Shown: one piece after another, positions 26,440-41,628 of the stretch
How positions within the stretch are numbered: the first letter of the stretch is position 1
How the letters are laid out: every line of letters starts with the position of its first letter
Assembly: GCF_027596085.1 (NCBI RefSeq)
Contig: NC_072472.1
Span: 9,542,219-9,606,218 of the forward strand
Reading direction: 5' to 3'
Source: Anoplopoma fimbria
Taxonomy: Eukaryota; Chordata; Actinopteri; Perciformes; Anoplopomatidae
DNA: 64,000 bases
Translations under genes and position numbers: made by a program
The notes under the pieces: model-generated
The model's database searches: none
Told to the model about the DNA's origin: nothing
The model's input: only the letters and a program-made list of their open reading frames with translations

Positions 26440-27217
26440 GGCTTGTGGATGTGCACTCAACTCTGTTCTGCATCTGATGATAATAATGTGTGAACAAGGT
26501 GTAGCAGATACCCGCTGTAGAATAAACAAAACTGTAACACATGTTTTGGAGTATATCCAGTCATTTCTACTACATTGGGTGTCTGCATACCCAAAAATGT
26601 CCATAGATCAATTTTAGTCTGCACGCAGACACATGCAGACATGATTAGATGATGACATTTTAGTCATATAGACACCTGCAGCTATGTTGGAAGTATAATT
26701 TCAGTTTAAGCACCATAAATCTGAAAATGTATGTTTTTCTTGCACATTTTCCTCTCCAGAGTGGATGAAGAAAATTAATAAAGCTGAAATCGAATCACTA
26801 TCCACACATTCCATTTGAGAAAAAACAGAGAGCAACCGCCTGTTACTCTAAGCACGACATGTCTGGTTGCATTACATTCTGGTCTGTTCAGGCCTCTGTT
26901 GGTGGAGAAATTATGTGCCACTGCGTTCTGCTTTCAATGTGCCAGTTAGTATTAAGTTATGAGTCTATAATGAAGCTCTTGCACTTTGATTCTGCTTTTC
27001 TTTGTTTCTTGATGAAGCTACAAAGAGACTTTTTGCCCCAAAACTCCATGCTGATTCTCAGGACATCCAACCAGTCAGCTCTGCACGGATCCTGGGGCCT
27101 GGTGCCCCTGTTGTTGCGTGATCAGACAGGCTCAGGGGCCCCCGGTTCACTGGCTGACTCCACTTCTTTTCAATGGGGTCTTCCGCTGTCACAGTCACAG
27201 CCATGGCCCTAAATTCC

Positions 27218-27340
<123 letters not shown>

Positions 27341-27838
27341 TCACAGTCCCTACACATCCAGCCGCACATCAAGGGTGGTGGAGGTTGGAGCCAGAAGGGG
27401 GGTTTGTGGCGGCGCACGGGGATAGCCCCGACCGGAGGCACGCTTCTAGACTTGTGGATGAGGCAGAAAAGCCATTATGGATTGTTATGGTTGGCTGATC
27501 GCTCCCTTTCAGCTGCTGAGCTGCACACAAAAGCGTCAGGCAGAAGCTAAAATAATGGATCTCCTTTCCACACACCCCCTCCAGAGCGTAACTGACTTTA
27601 TGTGATCACAGATGCATGTTGGGAGGTGGAGTGGAGTGAGTGTCGTTGTGTGTGTGTTTATGTGCCTTATGAAAGACTAAGAGAAAGAATAACTGTAATT
27701 TTATTTTTTCACCTTTGCAAATGCAGTTCAGCATTTGATGAATGGCTCATTTTCATTGACAAAAATGTTCATGGGAGTTGATGTGCTAAAGGTAGTGTGA
27801 TCCTCAGGTGTTACCAAGGAAACAAAGCTATATTTAGT

Positions 27839-27944
<106 letters not shown>

Positions 27945-30784
27945 AATGCATGCACGAGTTCGGTCACAAACTCCCACACAAACATGACAAAAGAACCTCA
28001 TCCTTCTGAGTGAGATGCAGTACTGCCTGGCTTGCTTAGTTACATTATGATCAGAGAAATGTGCAGACTGTGTGATTTATGGGCAAATCCTCAAAACATG
28101 TTACTATCCTTTTGCAAACAGCCAGCCTTAACGTGTTCAAAGATGTTATCATTGATTGCTAACATTTCACAATGACAGTGGCACATTGGCTCTTGTTGTG
28201 TCATTGGGTGACATTGAGGGGAGTTACAGCCATCCATTAATCTATAAATAGACCTGGAGCCATTTTTAGACCAATGCCACGCTGTGACGCCTGAGTGCAG
28301 CTTCGTACTAAGTGGATGACATAGGATAATGTCTCAGTGATGGCTCACCTCATAGTATTGAAACTTGATAGTGGTTTCTGTCTTTTTTTTAATTTACATA
28401 TACCAGATATAATAGTTTAAAAATGTAGTTAAAATGTTGACTTTGGTTGCATTTTTTTGGAATGTTAACAGTTGTATATCTTGCTGATGCTCTTACTCAG
28501 ACTGACCACATCCTGTCACTCTAAAAGGCCACATTCTTGTCCATGCAGGCTGCCACAAAATCAAACCTGTGACCTTTAGTGGCACTAATAGGACCCTTTA
28601 ATAGTTCTGCCTCTGAATGACAAAGGTCACCCTGATCCCAGGGTGCATTTTCAAAGAGGAGTACATTTTTTTTATTTAATCTTCTAACTTGTGCCATTGC
28701 TGGGGGAAAATCTGCACTGTCAAAGCCAAGTCAAGACACACGTAAAGGAAAATATTGACTTATAACACGTCATAACACCTGCACCCATAGTTTTCTACGT
28801 GGGCAAGTCATCAGTAGTTGTTGACAAGATGTTTAGACTACTCCGGAAGTCGAATGAAGTAGTATAAAGTGGGTGGACTGGTCAAACAAACACAGGACTT
28901 TCACCCAGTAGATAAGGTTCTCGCAGTTGATTCTCTGTCATTCATTTCCTGCAGAGTTACATAATCAGTAGTATATCAAAAACATGGGTGGCATCTAAAG
29001 CTACAGAGTGTGTTTTCTTTCCGTTTAATTTATTTTGCACCCACATGTAAAGCAGTTTCATTATCATTTACGGAGAAGATTTCAGTCTGTAGTTGACAAA
29101 CACCATTTATTGTCTGTGGCTGTTTGTCTGAACTGATCTTTAGCTCAACCAGTTTGATAAGAGAGCTGGGCTGACTCAAAGCTGACAGTTATTTCCTCTC
29201 ATTGTATCTAATTCAAACACTCAAACAATTGACTGTAATTGACACATTTTCCAGTGAACTTATGTTGTTGTGTCTATTTCCACCAAAATTACATTAATCA
29301 AAGATACTTTTATACTGTTAATGTTTTGTCAGCTGAGGGTTAAGTATAGATATAAGTTGTGTGTAACAGTAGTGAAGCTGTTTAGATATATATCACCAAA
29401 TCTGTTTTAAAGATCAACTTGCAATGAGAAAATGCTCAAAGAAAGTTATTTTCAATGAAACAAAACACATTTTCATGTAAAGGTATCTGATATTCTACAT
29501 CTAATGGAACAGTCCTATGATGTAATGTGCTTTATCCCAACCTCACAAAGACTGCTCAGGGATATTCATCATTTTCATTTTGAATATTAGATCATAACCT
29601 GAAACATTGAAATAGCTGAGCAGTTGGTGTGGAGATTAATCAACACCTCATGTCCAGCTGATACTGTTGTTGCTGTATTTGTTTTAATTATTACAGGCAG
29701 CAAAGTTTTTTTATTTTATAAACATACCATTGAGGCTGTTAGGGAGAAAACATCCACAACAACTGCAGTTCTCACCAACCATCAAGTACCAGTGGGTGTT
29801 TTTGGACCTATGGCCTCAGGAGTTATAAGCCCATTACGGCTTGGTGCACCACAATGAGGCAAAATAGACAGCACACTCAAAAACGTACTTGGAAAATCGA
29901 CAAAAAAACTGAGATTTATGATCAGTGTTTTCAAGACGTATTGTTCAGTTTTACAAGATAAAAGACTTCAAGAATGAAGAGTAACTGGTTGGTTTGGCAA
30001 ATACCTGTCTGGTTAACTTTCCTACCGCTGGACTGAAACGGACTGCAGTATTAAGGAATTGGCTACTCCAATCTAGGAAGAGAAAAGGGGGGGTAAAACA
30101 CACAAACAAAGTAGGCCTTTCTGCACAATATGTTGCCAAGTGAAATTATACTGAATGCTTTGACGTCTGATGTTGATATATTAATTTCATGAAATGTCTT
30201 TAAGCTTTTTCTACGAGTGGAAATGTAAGGAAAAACTCATGTTTGTGGTTCAAAACAATACCAACAAGCTGATGGATTAACAACATTTTCTGCAGTACAA
30301 TAGCAAAATACTCAAGGTAATATATCCCAAAATGGGTAACATTTCCGATCCAAAAGGCAAGTCAGTCCTGATAATGAGTGATTCTTGGTCATGTGTGAGT
30401 AATAAAACCCAGCACACTGTTTATTTCCTCAACCTGACCTCTTTTCAGAGCCGGCATAACTAGGATCATTGCACTGACCGCAGTAATGGTTTCAGAGGTC
30501 TCTGTTTTTAATGCATGCGATATAACGTAAGTGTTTTGTACTGTCGTGTTTGTGTGTGATTGACAGTAACTGCTTTAATGCAGCAATTGTGTAAGAGGAA
30601 AACAGTCCATTCATCGTATTTACGCTCTGACGTCAGAATCACATTTGACACATTCTCCAGCGCCTCCTTTTGCCTTCCTCTACCTTTCTATCTCCTTCTT
30701 TCCTTTTATCTCCCTCTATCTCTTTTTTTCTCGGACTCTGTTCTGTTGTCTCTTTATCTCCCTTCCTCCCTCCCTCTCTCTCAG

Positions 30785-30860
30785 TCTATCCCCCCTCCGG
30801 TTTTCCCATGGGCCCTACAGGAGATGATAAGGTGATGTCATACCTCCGCTTCCTGGGGAT
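30785..30860 (+). other. Unassigned 76-nt exon-like segment
   Basis: It follows an exceptional pyrimidine tract (30690-30784, ending ctctctctcag) and ends at a consensus donor (GGGAT|gtgagtaac). Only one frame is open, reading YPPSGFPMGPTGDDKVMSYL. The pyrimidine tract may be simple low-complexity DNA that mimics an acceptor. Confidence 0.15.
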
Positions 30861-30964
30861 GTGAGTAACTGTACACTGTGTGCCTTGGGCCATGGCAGGG
30901 AGTGTGTTTGTGTAAGTGTGTGAGCAGCAAGTAGTTTGTGATTTTGAATGAGAGAGACACAAAT

Positions 30965-31026
30965 GGAGAGGAGGAGAGGAGGAGAGGAGGAGAGGAGGAG
31001 GAGGAGGAGGAGGAGGAGGAGGAGAG
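30965..31026 (+). repeat. (GGA)n / GGAGA tract
   Basis: Four GGAGAGGA-type units pass into perfect GGA triplets. Confidence 0.93.
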
Positions 31027-31104
31027 AGTCAGTGGTGGAACGACTGCAAAAGCTGCTTGGACAAAATGTTTTTAAATGATTGCTTAAAGGCTTCTTTTCC
31101 ATGT

Positions 31105-31226
<122 letters not shown>

Positions 31227-33914
31227 GTCATACTAGTACTAATCTATTTACACAATCACAATATTTATACCTTTATTTTAACAATGGATCAAATTAATCT
31301 GTGTATTTGAGTAGGGGTCACTTGTAGTGATGAACCTACAGATATTTGTCATTTGAATCTACAGTTCCTTCTTATCATGAGGCCTTTTAGCTTCTTTTAG
31401 CTCACAGTTTTGGTTTCTAGGTCCGCCACTTTACTGTTTTGGTTCAGTCTTATCAGTATTATTTTCAGACACGGTCTGGCAGATGTTTTCAAACCAAAAG
31501 TTTTGCCAGGACATTTGGAGACCACTGCCAAAAACAATTTTAAATACTCCTGAACTGAGTGGTGTTTCCCTTAAACGGAAATCTGTGTAAACTAGATTAA
31601 ACATTTAAATGCTGTTTGTTATCTATGTTCTTGTGTTTTTATGTGTGAGCTCAGAGTACTCTCATTTGTGAAAGGTGAATTCAGACAATGAGAATAAACA
31701 CAGATTACCTATCGATCTCAGAACGAAGTAAACGCTAAACACATCCCAAAGTCATTACAATGTACTTTGACCATTTGTGAAGTTGGAGTCTGTTTCATTT
31801 TTATATTTCATAGTTTACGTAAGCAAATTGAGATCCATTTGGCTATTTCCACACAATAATTTAAAATGCTTGCCACCATGTGTTAAAAATGGTTCTTTGT
31901 TTCTTTTTTTTGTAGTTTTCCTGTTTCCAAACTTTTATAGTCAATTGTGATAATGACTATAACAAATGTAGTTCCCAGTGGTTCCACATTGCATTGCATG
32001 AACCTTGTGTTACTCACCAACATTTTCTAAAGGTGCTATATGTTTATATGTCTTTAATTAAGAATTATTCACTACTTTTTAACAAATCAATGAGACTTGA
32101 AGCTTTCTTGTTCACAGTCAAAGATTGCAAATGTTTATAATCTAACTTATGAAGATGAGCTTGATGCACTTGAGTAGACTGTGATATCAAAGATTTATTA
32201 AATAAGTTGGGCGATAGGAAATCAATTTATTAAACATATGGTATGTTTTGAAAAATGGTTGGACAAGTTAATTAACAAGTGTGGTAAATTAATATTAAGT
32301 TGTATTACTGAACTTTTCTTATTATCAATATGCTTTCACAGATGTCGCAAATCAAACTGCGATAGTTTTCCGAAGCATACTCTGAGTAACCTGGACCGGC
32401 AGCACTAAAATGCAGTCAGGAAATAAAGAATGCAATGAATAGTCACTTATAATATGTAAGCAGTGTGCATGCTTGACTGCCTCAAATGAATTACAGCTCA
32501 GTCCTATTCACTCCTTGTTGTTCGACAGCTGACTAACCCACCCCTGTTGTGTTACACTAACAGACACGCTATTTTGAGCAAGAAGCTCTTGGCATTCATT
32601 TTTAGCTAAATTATACAGACAAAATCTCTGGGAGGGGAGCGGAGAGAACCGAGGTAGTCTGAAAATAACTAAAAGACTGGAAAAAGAGAGATTCCCACCT
32701 CCTGTTGTCCCTTTAAGACCTGACTGTGCCCTGAGCCCGGGGGCAGGTACGCTGGACGGCAGCATGAAGCTGTAAAACAACATTGAGGGTGTGCTTGAAG
32801 CAGTTCCCTTATAAATCAAACATAAAACCGTGCTGGCGCTGCAGTCCATCTGGGCCCAGGAGCAGCACTGTAAACCATGGTCACGTGGAGCTTTCATCTC
32901 AAACAAGAGCAGAGTTGCGTTCAGCTGCGATGGTGTTGTTTTAAGCTTCTACCCAATCATCTGTATTGCTCTAAGATGTTCAGCAGAGTTGAGGGAACTA
33001 TTTATCACCAGCTTCCGTTAATTTGAAAATTGCCCTTAATTATGTTTGATAGATTTTTAACTTTTTTGGCAAATTTCCTCCTTTTTTTGTCTTCAGATTC
33101 AAAAAACAAGATAAAGTCCTCAGTAATGCAGATCGTTCTATAAAATTAGTCTTTGCTAAAGGGGCCTTTTGAAATCGCTAATGTATGGACATATGATAGT
33201 CATGTGATGTCATGCCACTGAATGCTGCTAACTAGAGAGCATAAAGGTGCTGTATATGGCTAACTCAGTATCTAACTCAGTCACTTTAAAAAAAAAAAAT
33301 CTACTAAAAATTTGCAACAGCAAATATTTTCAAAAAAGAATTGCCAGATTTGGTTTTGGCAACATCAAAAGAAAACACTTGACTTAACATATCAGCAAAG
33401 TTTCAAAAGGTTCAATTTCAACATATATTATTTGTTTGCGGCATATAGCAACAAAATAGAGATCGAAGGACTTCATAATTTGTTTAACACCACAGTCTTT
33501 TCCTGAACAAGTTGTTCTTGTAGCCTAAACGACAAACTGGACCGCAGGACATGACGCCCGGCCTCATGAGGCCAAATGTTGGGCTTTATACACCCATCAT
33601 CCATTCCCGCCACCGCCCTGTGAGTTTTCCAAGGGAAAATAGAACTTCCTGGATCGGTAAAACAGTCGCCAGTGAACGCAATACATGCGTCAATTAGGTT
33701 TCCTCCACAAAAAATGAGGCTAATCCATTTAATAGGTTATAAACGGAATTTTTAGGTTGGACCGGCGATTGTTTTGGCAAAAACATGTGGGCACAGAACT
33801 GGATGTCTGTTTGAAAATGTTGGAGTAGAAAGACAACTTTTGAATCGTCATCAGAGCAGACACGACCCTTGTGTGGCAGTAGGCTTTCTTTTTTCAATAA
33901 TTTGTTCTCGTCTA

Positions 33915-34025
33915 TCGTCATTTCTCTCTCCTTCCCTCCCTCTTCTGTCCTATTTGCTCACCTTTCCATTAGTCCCTGCTTTTCCACCCCTCCCTCTCTC
34001 CCCCCTCCACCCGCCTACTCACCTT
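33915..34025 (+). repeat. Polypyrimidine tract
   Basis: CTTCCCTCCCTC, CCACCCCTCCC and CCCCCCTCC blocks over about 110 bp. Low complexity. Confidence 0.7.
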
Positions 34026-34985
34026 CTGAGGTCAGCAGACAATGGGCCACTTCAAAAGGCCGGTTTGCTTTAGACATTCTTCCTGGAGAAGGAGTGAACA
34101 ATTATAGCTACTCCTCTTGTCTGGGCACACACACAAGAAAAAAGGATGTTGCCTAAAAACAGAAAAGAAAGGAAGCGGGGGACAGAACAAAACGGCTGAG
34201 CGAGTAAGACAGAAAGAAAGAGAGAGGAAGCCACAGTATCCTGCAATGACATGGCCGCAGCCTCAACCAAACAGTATGAGCTATCTGGGATATGTGGAAT
34301 GTGAAGCATTTGCCATAAATAGGCCTCAAAGTTTGTTCAGGGATCTATTTTTCCTCCAGTTGGACTTATTTTTATTTTCACATTCTGAATGACAGGAAAG
34401 GGAAAGGGAAGAGATAAGAGGTTAAACTTGAACCTTTCTTTCCCAGAAAGGAGACCAGGCAGCGACGCAGAGCGCAGTGGGTGTAATAGCTGTGCTTACG
34501 TATTCACTGCCAAAATAAGAATCATTCCATGACGACTTCCAGGGAAATGAAAAGAGGATATTGTTTTCATCATGTCCTTGACAAAAGTGCAGTCATGCCT
34601 CAATTGTTTTTCTTTGTTGCTGTGAACTTTTAGCTTCTGTTTGTACATGGATGTTTTTTTTGGTTTTACACCACTTGTTTTAAGATTGATTTCCTCAAAG
34701 AAGTAGGAGTGTAAGACGAGAATGTGAGAATAAATCATAATGAGATTCAAGAGAGGTTTATTGGCTTTACCTCTATTGACATAATTGCAGTTGCAACTCT
34801 AATCAGGCCATGAAGACATATAAAGATATTAAATATCAAAGTTAACAAGAATGAAAGCAAAAGGAATAGAAATGGGATCCATATTAGTATCGTGTTAGTC
34901 CACACACCAAAACCTCAATTTCATTTTCCCATTTTTTTCTGTAATCCTGGTCCCATGATGCTTAGATTTTAATTGAATGTAGTAA

Positions 34986-35022
34986 TAATCAATAATCATC
35001 ATCATCATCATCATAATCATCA
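34986..35022 (+). repeat. (ATC)n trinucleotide repeat
   Basis: Short AATCATCATCATCATCATCA run with AAT interruptions. Confidence 0.85.
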
Positions 35023-37769
35023 ACATTGTTTACTTCATTGACAGGAAAATCTCTCGCTTCCTTTCGTTGGACGTCATGATGTTGTGCCGTTTTGGTTTCT
35101 ATTCTGTTGTTATATTCGGAAAGAAGTGCAATACTTTTGAACAATACAGTACAATTGAACAGTAGGCCTTTTCCTCGGTTCTGAACGTCATCAGGAAGTC
35201 CAAAACGTCATGATGTGTCGAAAGACGCTCTATTAAAAGGTATTTTCAGCAGAAGGAACAAAAGCTCAGTTTCCCATAGGATGATGAGTAATATGTCAAG
35301 ACATCAGGTGCCACTGAAACTGATATCCTGACTTTAATCCTAAAGTGTCTCTGTACATGAATGAGAGTGCGTTGAAATAGTCTTTGGCGTCAAGCTAAAG
35401 CGTAAATTTCGGTAGAGTAAATTCCCCGGAATGTTAACAGGATAAAAGGAGCAGTTAGAGGTATGACTTCACAGCTAAATATTCCATTCAGGATATTTTT
35501 GACCATCACAGGCGTCATCGCCACAGTTGGTCTGTGTGTGAGAGGGTATTTCTGTACGTGAGACATCACAGCTGAGAAGACAGGCCAGCTTCCGGTCTCA
35601 ACAAGGTGTGTTTGTGTGTTTCTATGTGAGTGTGTGTGTGTGTGTGTGTGAATGTGCCTACTCACTAAAACAATGGACAACAGTTCTCCCATATTTGAGG
35701 AAGCACAAGCAGTGACTTAGAATCACACCAAATGTGTGAGACACTGGGGTGAAAACTGCATGTGTGATAGTGTGTGTAAGTGAAGGTGCGACTTGGAAAC
35801 AATCACTCATTTATTATCCTCCATCTGTCACAGTTTGAGGACATTTGTAGGATTATTTCGAAATGTTGTGAAGCGTAGAGTCTGACGATGAAGGTCCATC
35901 TGTGGGCATTTTCCTCTCTGTCACAGTCTTTTTTTTTTTATTATCGCTTTCTACAATATTTTTGTATGCCTTTTAGGAAGCACCCTGCACGGCTCTGACC
36001 AAAGGTTAAAAACAATAATCTTTCTTGAGCTCACTAATTAACACATAATATCATGTTTGTTTAAATGTCAAACTATGTTGAGCCTATTCCTACACTAATT
36101 TTAAGTAGTAGTAGTGAAAGTCAATAAACCTTTTATTGTGTTGGCTCCTTGAGATCATCCACCAAGCTCTGGAGCCCCGGTCTACACATGCTCTAATCAA
36201 AACATTCAGGGCTTAAACACTGAAACAAAATTACCCTTACAACGCCAGTGGCATATCCACTCCTCCAGTTACAAGCGCACCGCTGCCTGTCAGTGGTCGG
36301 ATAAAGCATCTGATGTGGCAGCTTTGATGAACTCAACCCCTTAAGCACATTGGAGAACTAAAGCTGCACTGAACAATCTACGCACGGCTGCTTTTGGGCT
36401 AATTGTTTTGTTTTGCTTTGTTTCGCCAAAACAGTGGAGCAACTCTCATCTTACATACTGGCAAGCCGGTCATACGCCACCGTGAAATAGCAGAGAGACG
36501 ACCCAAATGAGTGCCATGTGAAGAAGGTCAAATGTGTAGCACACCGAAGAGCCACGCATGAATCTCTCAGGACTCTTTTTGTTTTTTTTACAGTAATAGT
36601 TCCTCTTCTTCTTCATCCCAGGAACGACCGTGTCGGTTTCCCTTTGTTGTATTCTGTGGCTAAATCCTAAAGGGGGCTATTGGTACAAATGCCATTTGCT
36701 CCCACTCTGATGGGAAGCTGCGTGTTTGGAGCCCCCGCAGAATGTGTCTATCCAGCACAAATCCTCTATCAGAAAAACAGTTGCTTTAGGGCCAACCACA
36801 AGCATCCGGGCAATTCTCTGGCTTGTCAAAATGCAGCCCCCCCCCCCCACCCTCTCTCTCTCCTGTCCTCCACCTTGTGTCTTAGAGAGCAGTAGCAGAT
36901 GGGGAAACCAGTGTCAGCATTTCCAGTTGGATCAGCTGACGGATATGCATCCCCTGTTTCCTTTCTTGTCTATTTATGTGTGTGTTTGTGCGTGTGTGTG
37001 TGTGTGTGTGGTTGCTTGTGTGAAGGAGAAAGGTGAAGGGAATAGCATGCATACAGTAACGTTGACAAAGCATCTCTGTTTTCATGATGAAGCCACCAGA
37101 ACAGCATGGGAGCAGAATAGGAACGCAAAGGGCCGGGGCAGAGCAACCAAAGGGGTTCAGTGACTTTTTTTCATTGTAAGTATGGGGTCAGTATTTGGGA
37201 AATATTTTTCCCAGTAGATCTCCTATTGGGAATGCCTTGGTATGCTTTAAAGAAGCATTGCACTGTTTATCCTAAATCATTTTTTGTTGGGAAAGATAAT
37301 GGCGACTACTGCATTTTTTAAAATCTTTAGGAAGGAGGAGTTCCCCGACAAGGGAAGGATCTTTTGGAGACCTCGAGTTAGACATTTTTTCATATGAGAG
37401 GATTTGATTGGATTTTTTTTACATATCAAAAATATATAAATATATATACCAGATCCTATACAAATACATTTTCACTGAAAAAGTTCAAGAATAACTTGTT
37501 TCCATTTTGGTCCTCTTTTGGTCCTCTAAACAGAAATAGAGAAAAGGAAATAAAATAGGTTAGAAAAATAGATGACACTGAATATATGTCTTTATACAGG
37601 TGGAAAAAGAATAAGGGTAGAAAATGATGAGGAGAAAGCAAGAGGACAGAGACAGAGGTTAAAATAGGCTGGAAATTGAGAGACGGGCAGGAAGGGAGTG
37701 TAAAGAAAGACGGAATTGAGGAAAGAGAGAGGAGTAACAGATGAGAGAATGTGTCCCAGATCCAGGGTG

Positions 37770-37825
37770 TGTACGCTGCGTGTGTGCGTGCGTGCGTGCA
37801 CGTGCGTGCATGTGCGTGTGTGTTT
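37770..37825 (+). repeat. GTGC/GT alternating tract
   Basis: Mixed GTGTGC and GCGT units with GCACGTGC, alternating purine-pyrimidine DNA with Z-forming potential. Confidence 0.8.
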
Positions 37826-37962
37826 GCTAGAGTGGTTTGTGTTGCAGGGATCTTGGCTGCTGTCAGGCTAGGGGACTCCCAGAGGAAGCCAGTCCTTGTT
37901 CAGTTTACAGTGAATGATTCCCTTCCTGCCCTGCACAGCCCTGCAGGCCAATGGCCAACCAG

Positions 37963-38092
<130 letters not shown>

Positions 38093-41000
38093 TGTGCTGC
38101 TTCATTGAATAGCTTGGTGGAAAGAAGGAGAGAGACTGTCCTGTAGATGAGAGGTCAGAGGTTGCGTAATAATCAGTTTGTCCACCAACAGCCATGTGTC
38201 CGCTCAGTGTCTGCTCAGACCTACCACTTTTTGTTTGTTTTTTTGCAGACCAAATGCTTTTGGGAAAGAAGACAGATATTAATTACAAACCTAATTCACT
38301 GACCAATTAAGATAAAAAGTTCAGGATAAGTTTTTTATTTTATCACTCATTGGTTGGTTCTCAAAGTTGAATTTTGTCACTCTTTTGTATCTTCCAATGG
38401 GTTAGCATCGTTGGTTTGTAACCACTGGAGTGGAAAAATAAAAATATAGTATAGAATAATGGTATTAAAAGCTGCCAGTTGTGGGAGAATAGACCTTTTA
38501 CCAGATGTAAGTATAAGTATCAATATTACACTGTAAAAATACGCACATGGCATGCATGCAACACCTGAGTACATTAAAGACAAATTAAAAATATAAAAAG
38601 AAAAAGTAGTCATTATGCAGAATGGCCCCTCTCTTTGTGTTAGTACAATAAATTATCATTGGATTACATCATATTTTACATAAGTAACTATATCTTCCAA
38701 ATAAACATAATGTTAAATGTTATATATCTTCCTCAGAAACTAGTTCGACATAATAGACAAAATATACAAAATTGTTATACTATAATACTTAAGCCGACAC
38801 AATTGCAAGTAGTCATGTGGTGCTCATACTTCACAGACATCTGAGAAAGTCAAATGTAGAACTTCAGCAGAGAAGTCAATGAATTATTATCAGAAAATCA
38901 AACGATATGACGGAAAGGAGGATAATCAAGCTCTGATCTGACGTTTACAAAGGGTCATCAGAAAGTAATTTCTTCAACTGGAAAATGTAAAACTATTGCT
39001 CAATTCAAAATGTGAATTTGTCACAGGTATGAATCATATTGTAATATTAGGGACCCGTTGGAGCCATGAATCAGCTCTAGCCCTCCCAAACATCTTTAAC
39101 TAAGTTCCAGTGTTTCCTCCAGGATCATTTTTCTGGCACAGTGGCCTCTGTGACAGCGTTTCAGGCCATGTTCTGTTTCAGCCGTTACACATTAAGTGTG
39201 GATTAGATGAAGAATGCAATTGCTTCCAAAAATGTGGTTAGATACTTGATCGGGGTGAATGGAGGTCTTTCTCTCAGCGTTGGGCTGTTATCATCCATCA
39301 CAACTGTATACGATCATTTTATCTGGGGAGCAGCAAGTCTTCACTGAAACCAGTGCATATATTTTGTTTTAAAGGACATTAGATACATAAACTTGACTGA
39401 CATCTTAAAAGAATGAGTCCTTGAGGTTGCATCAATATTTTGAAAGCGCTGAAGTAATTCATAAATTGTATAAGAATCTGTCATGTACAGGAAGTTAGAT
39501 CTGGATGTTTAGTTAGATTCTTGGTCTAGTTTATTTGATCTGATGTAAATCACAATTTTTTAGATGTTATACTGTATTTTACTCAGCAAGGCTGCTGGGT
39601 TAAGACACTGTAATTGTTAACTTAAAGTTTTGTTTAATAAAAAAAAAAAAAAAGGATTATTGTAGAAATCTTACACTGCTTACGCTCATCAAAGTAAGGA
39701 ATCAAAAAAAAATCCAGGGATCAGAATTGAGATAAAGTTTTTTACTGAAAGATTAACTCCACATGCAGATTTTCTCCCCTTCTCAAATAATGTGCAATGT
39801 CTTGGTAATTCATTGTTATTTTCATTTCCAAAACATATTCTTTATTTACAAGTAAAGGACTTGCTGGAACAGTGTACTCCGTTAACTGTCATAACCCAAA
39901 CACGGCACAGCTGGATAAACACTTGCTAGTGGCAGCAACAGTGTGGTTTCTTAGATTTACCTTTTACACTCATGATTTATTTTTACTGGGATTCAGCGAG
40001 ACCCATATGTGTCATGATAATAAACGTTTGACGCCCTCACTGCCAGCCTGAGCGAGAACACCACTGAAACGAAAAGCAATGCTTCCATCTTGTGGCCAAT
40101 TGCTCTCAGTTCTAATGTTTGAGTTGAGGAGGAATGTGTCTGGTGAGAGTATTTGTTGGTAAAAACACAGATGTTAACAGACACACAGGCACAGAAACAG
40201 CAAGCTCATTAGCAGCACATGTTATGAGCTGGACATAACCAGTTTCCTTTAAAGATGTGTATGATAAACTTACATTTAAGGTAGAACAACAATCATTGTT
40301 ACAGAAAATCAAACATACTTTTTTATCTTTTAATTGATAATAATGCAGACTTTATTTCTTACATTTAAGAACACTTAATACAATATGTATTACTTATATG
40401 AAAAGGTGATCATATTACCACTTTCTTCCTTCATTATGTATGTATAAATTATTATTTTGCAAATGTCCATTACAACGTTCAGCAAAATTTAAGTGTATCA
40501 GCAATAAAACTTTACAAATAAATATTCACAATAGTAGTTTGACCTAGAATACAGTTACAGCAACACGTGTTATAAATGAAAGAGAAATATGTTTACAGAA
40601 ATAAAAAGTGATGTTTTGCTTATTTAAGGAAAACTTAATGTGGTCCAGGACAGAATGGTCAATATTATATCGTCCGTCTCTGCCTCAAACAATCAACATT
40701 TGAGCATTTGGTGTCACCAAGATGTTGAATTCTTCTTCAATCCATCTTTTCATAAACATACAACTCAATAATAACCTCACTGATTACTGAAACACAGTTT
40801 TCACATCTTCCTTGGCAACATTGTCAGCCTTAGGCACATAATAACAATATGATAATATAATCATCAAGTGTTTTATGTTGCCTTGGTTAACCCTTTCATT
40901 AACAAAGGTGCTGTTTCAAAGTTTAGACTGTTTTCATCTTTTTGCAGATTTTTCTGCTCTTATAAAATGACCTCTTAAGACAGACATCAAACAGGCTTAA

Positions 41001-41458
41001 GGTTAAAAATAGTTACTAATGAGATTGTCAGTCATTCAAACATCCACCCTGATGTACCGTCAAAGCACTGAAATACTTACATTACTAAAATTATTCACTT
41101 CACTGTGAAGTCTGAGTTTGATTTTAACGCCAGATGGTCGGCTCTTTCATGTTTACTGCCTTGTTGGTTTCCTTTGTGCCAGACGTGATCAATTGTAAGA
41201 CTATTTCTGTGTAAAAAAGCGGCCCATTGCTGTTTTCCAGCAATGGTATTTCATGCGAACACTCATTTATCAAGCCGGACACGTACTGACACCGCACACA
41301 TTTTCTGTCTGCAGTCAGAGGGTGTTTTTGTGCTTGTAGGCAGAAAGTATTCTGGGTATAAACTCATATATCTGTGATGATCATATAGAGTATAATCGGC
41401 TGCTTAGATGAGCTGGAATCACATATTTCCTGCATAAACAAGAGGAATGAACAAACAT
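38093..41458. other. AT-rich DNA 3' of fgf1
   Basis: No coding exon was seen. The part from about 40.3 to 41.4 kb could be distal fgf1 3' UTR, because it is transcriptionally downstream and contains several minus-strand AATAAA hexamers. Poly-A run at about 39640-39653. Confidence 0.45.
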
Positions 41459-41464
41459 TTTATT
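41459..41464 (-). terminator. fgf1: Candidate fgf1 polyadenylation signal
   Basis: AATAAA on the minus strand (TTTATT on plus) lies about 165 nt after the fgf1 stop codon. Further AT-rich sequence with other TTTATT hexamers continues down to about 40.3 kb, so a longer 3' UTR with a distal site is also possible. Inferred from the hexamer only. Confidence 0.4.
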
Positions 41465-41628
41465 TACATTGAAATAGAGCTCATTCTAACTGTAAAAACA
41501 GCATTATGTGTTTGCCTCAGGCTTCACCGCCCTGTTGTTCTGATTTTACGTGACCCTTTAAATGCGATACTTTGCCCAGCATAACAAGACTTCAGTGAGC
41601 GTATCCACGGTTCCTGGTACCGTCTTGT

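Noticed and set aside
30670..30864. 64-codon coding ORF through the pyrimidine tract
   Set aside because: The Ser/Pro/Leu-rich N-terminal half is low-complexity translation. Only the 76-nt splice-bounded part was kept as a weak candidate.
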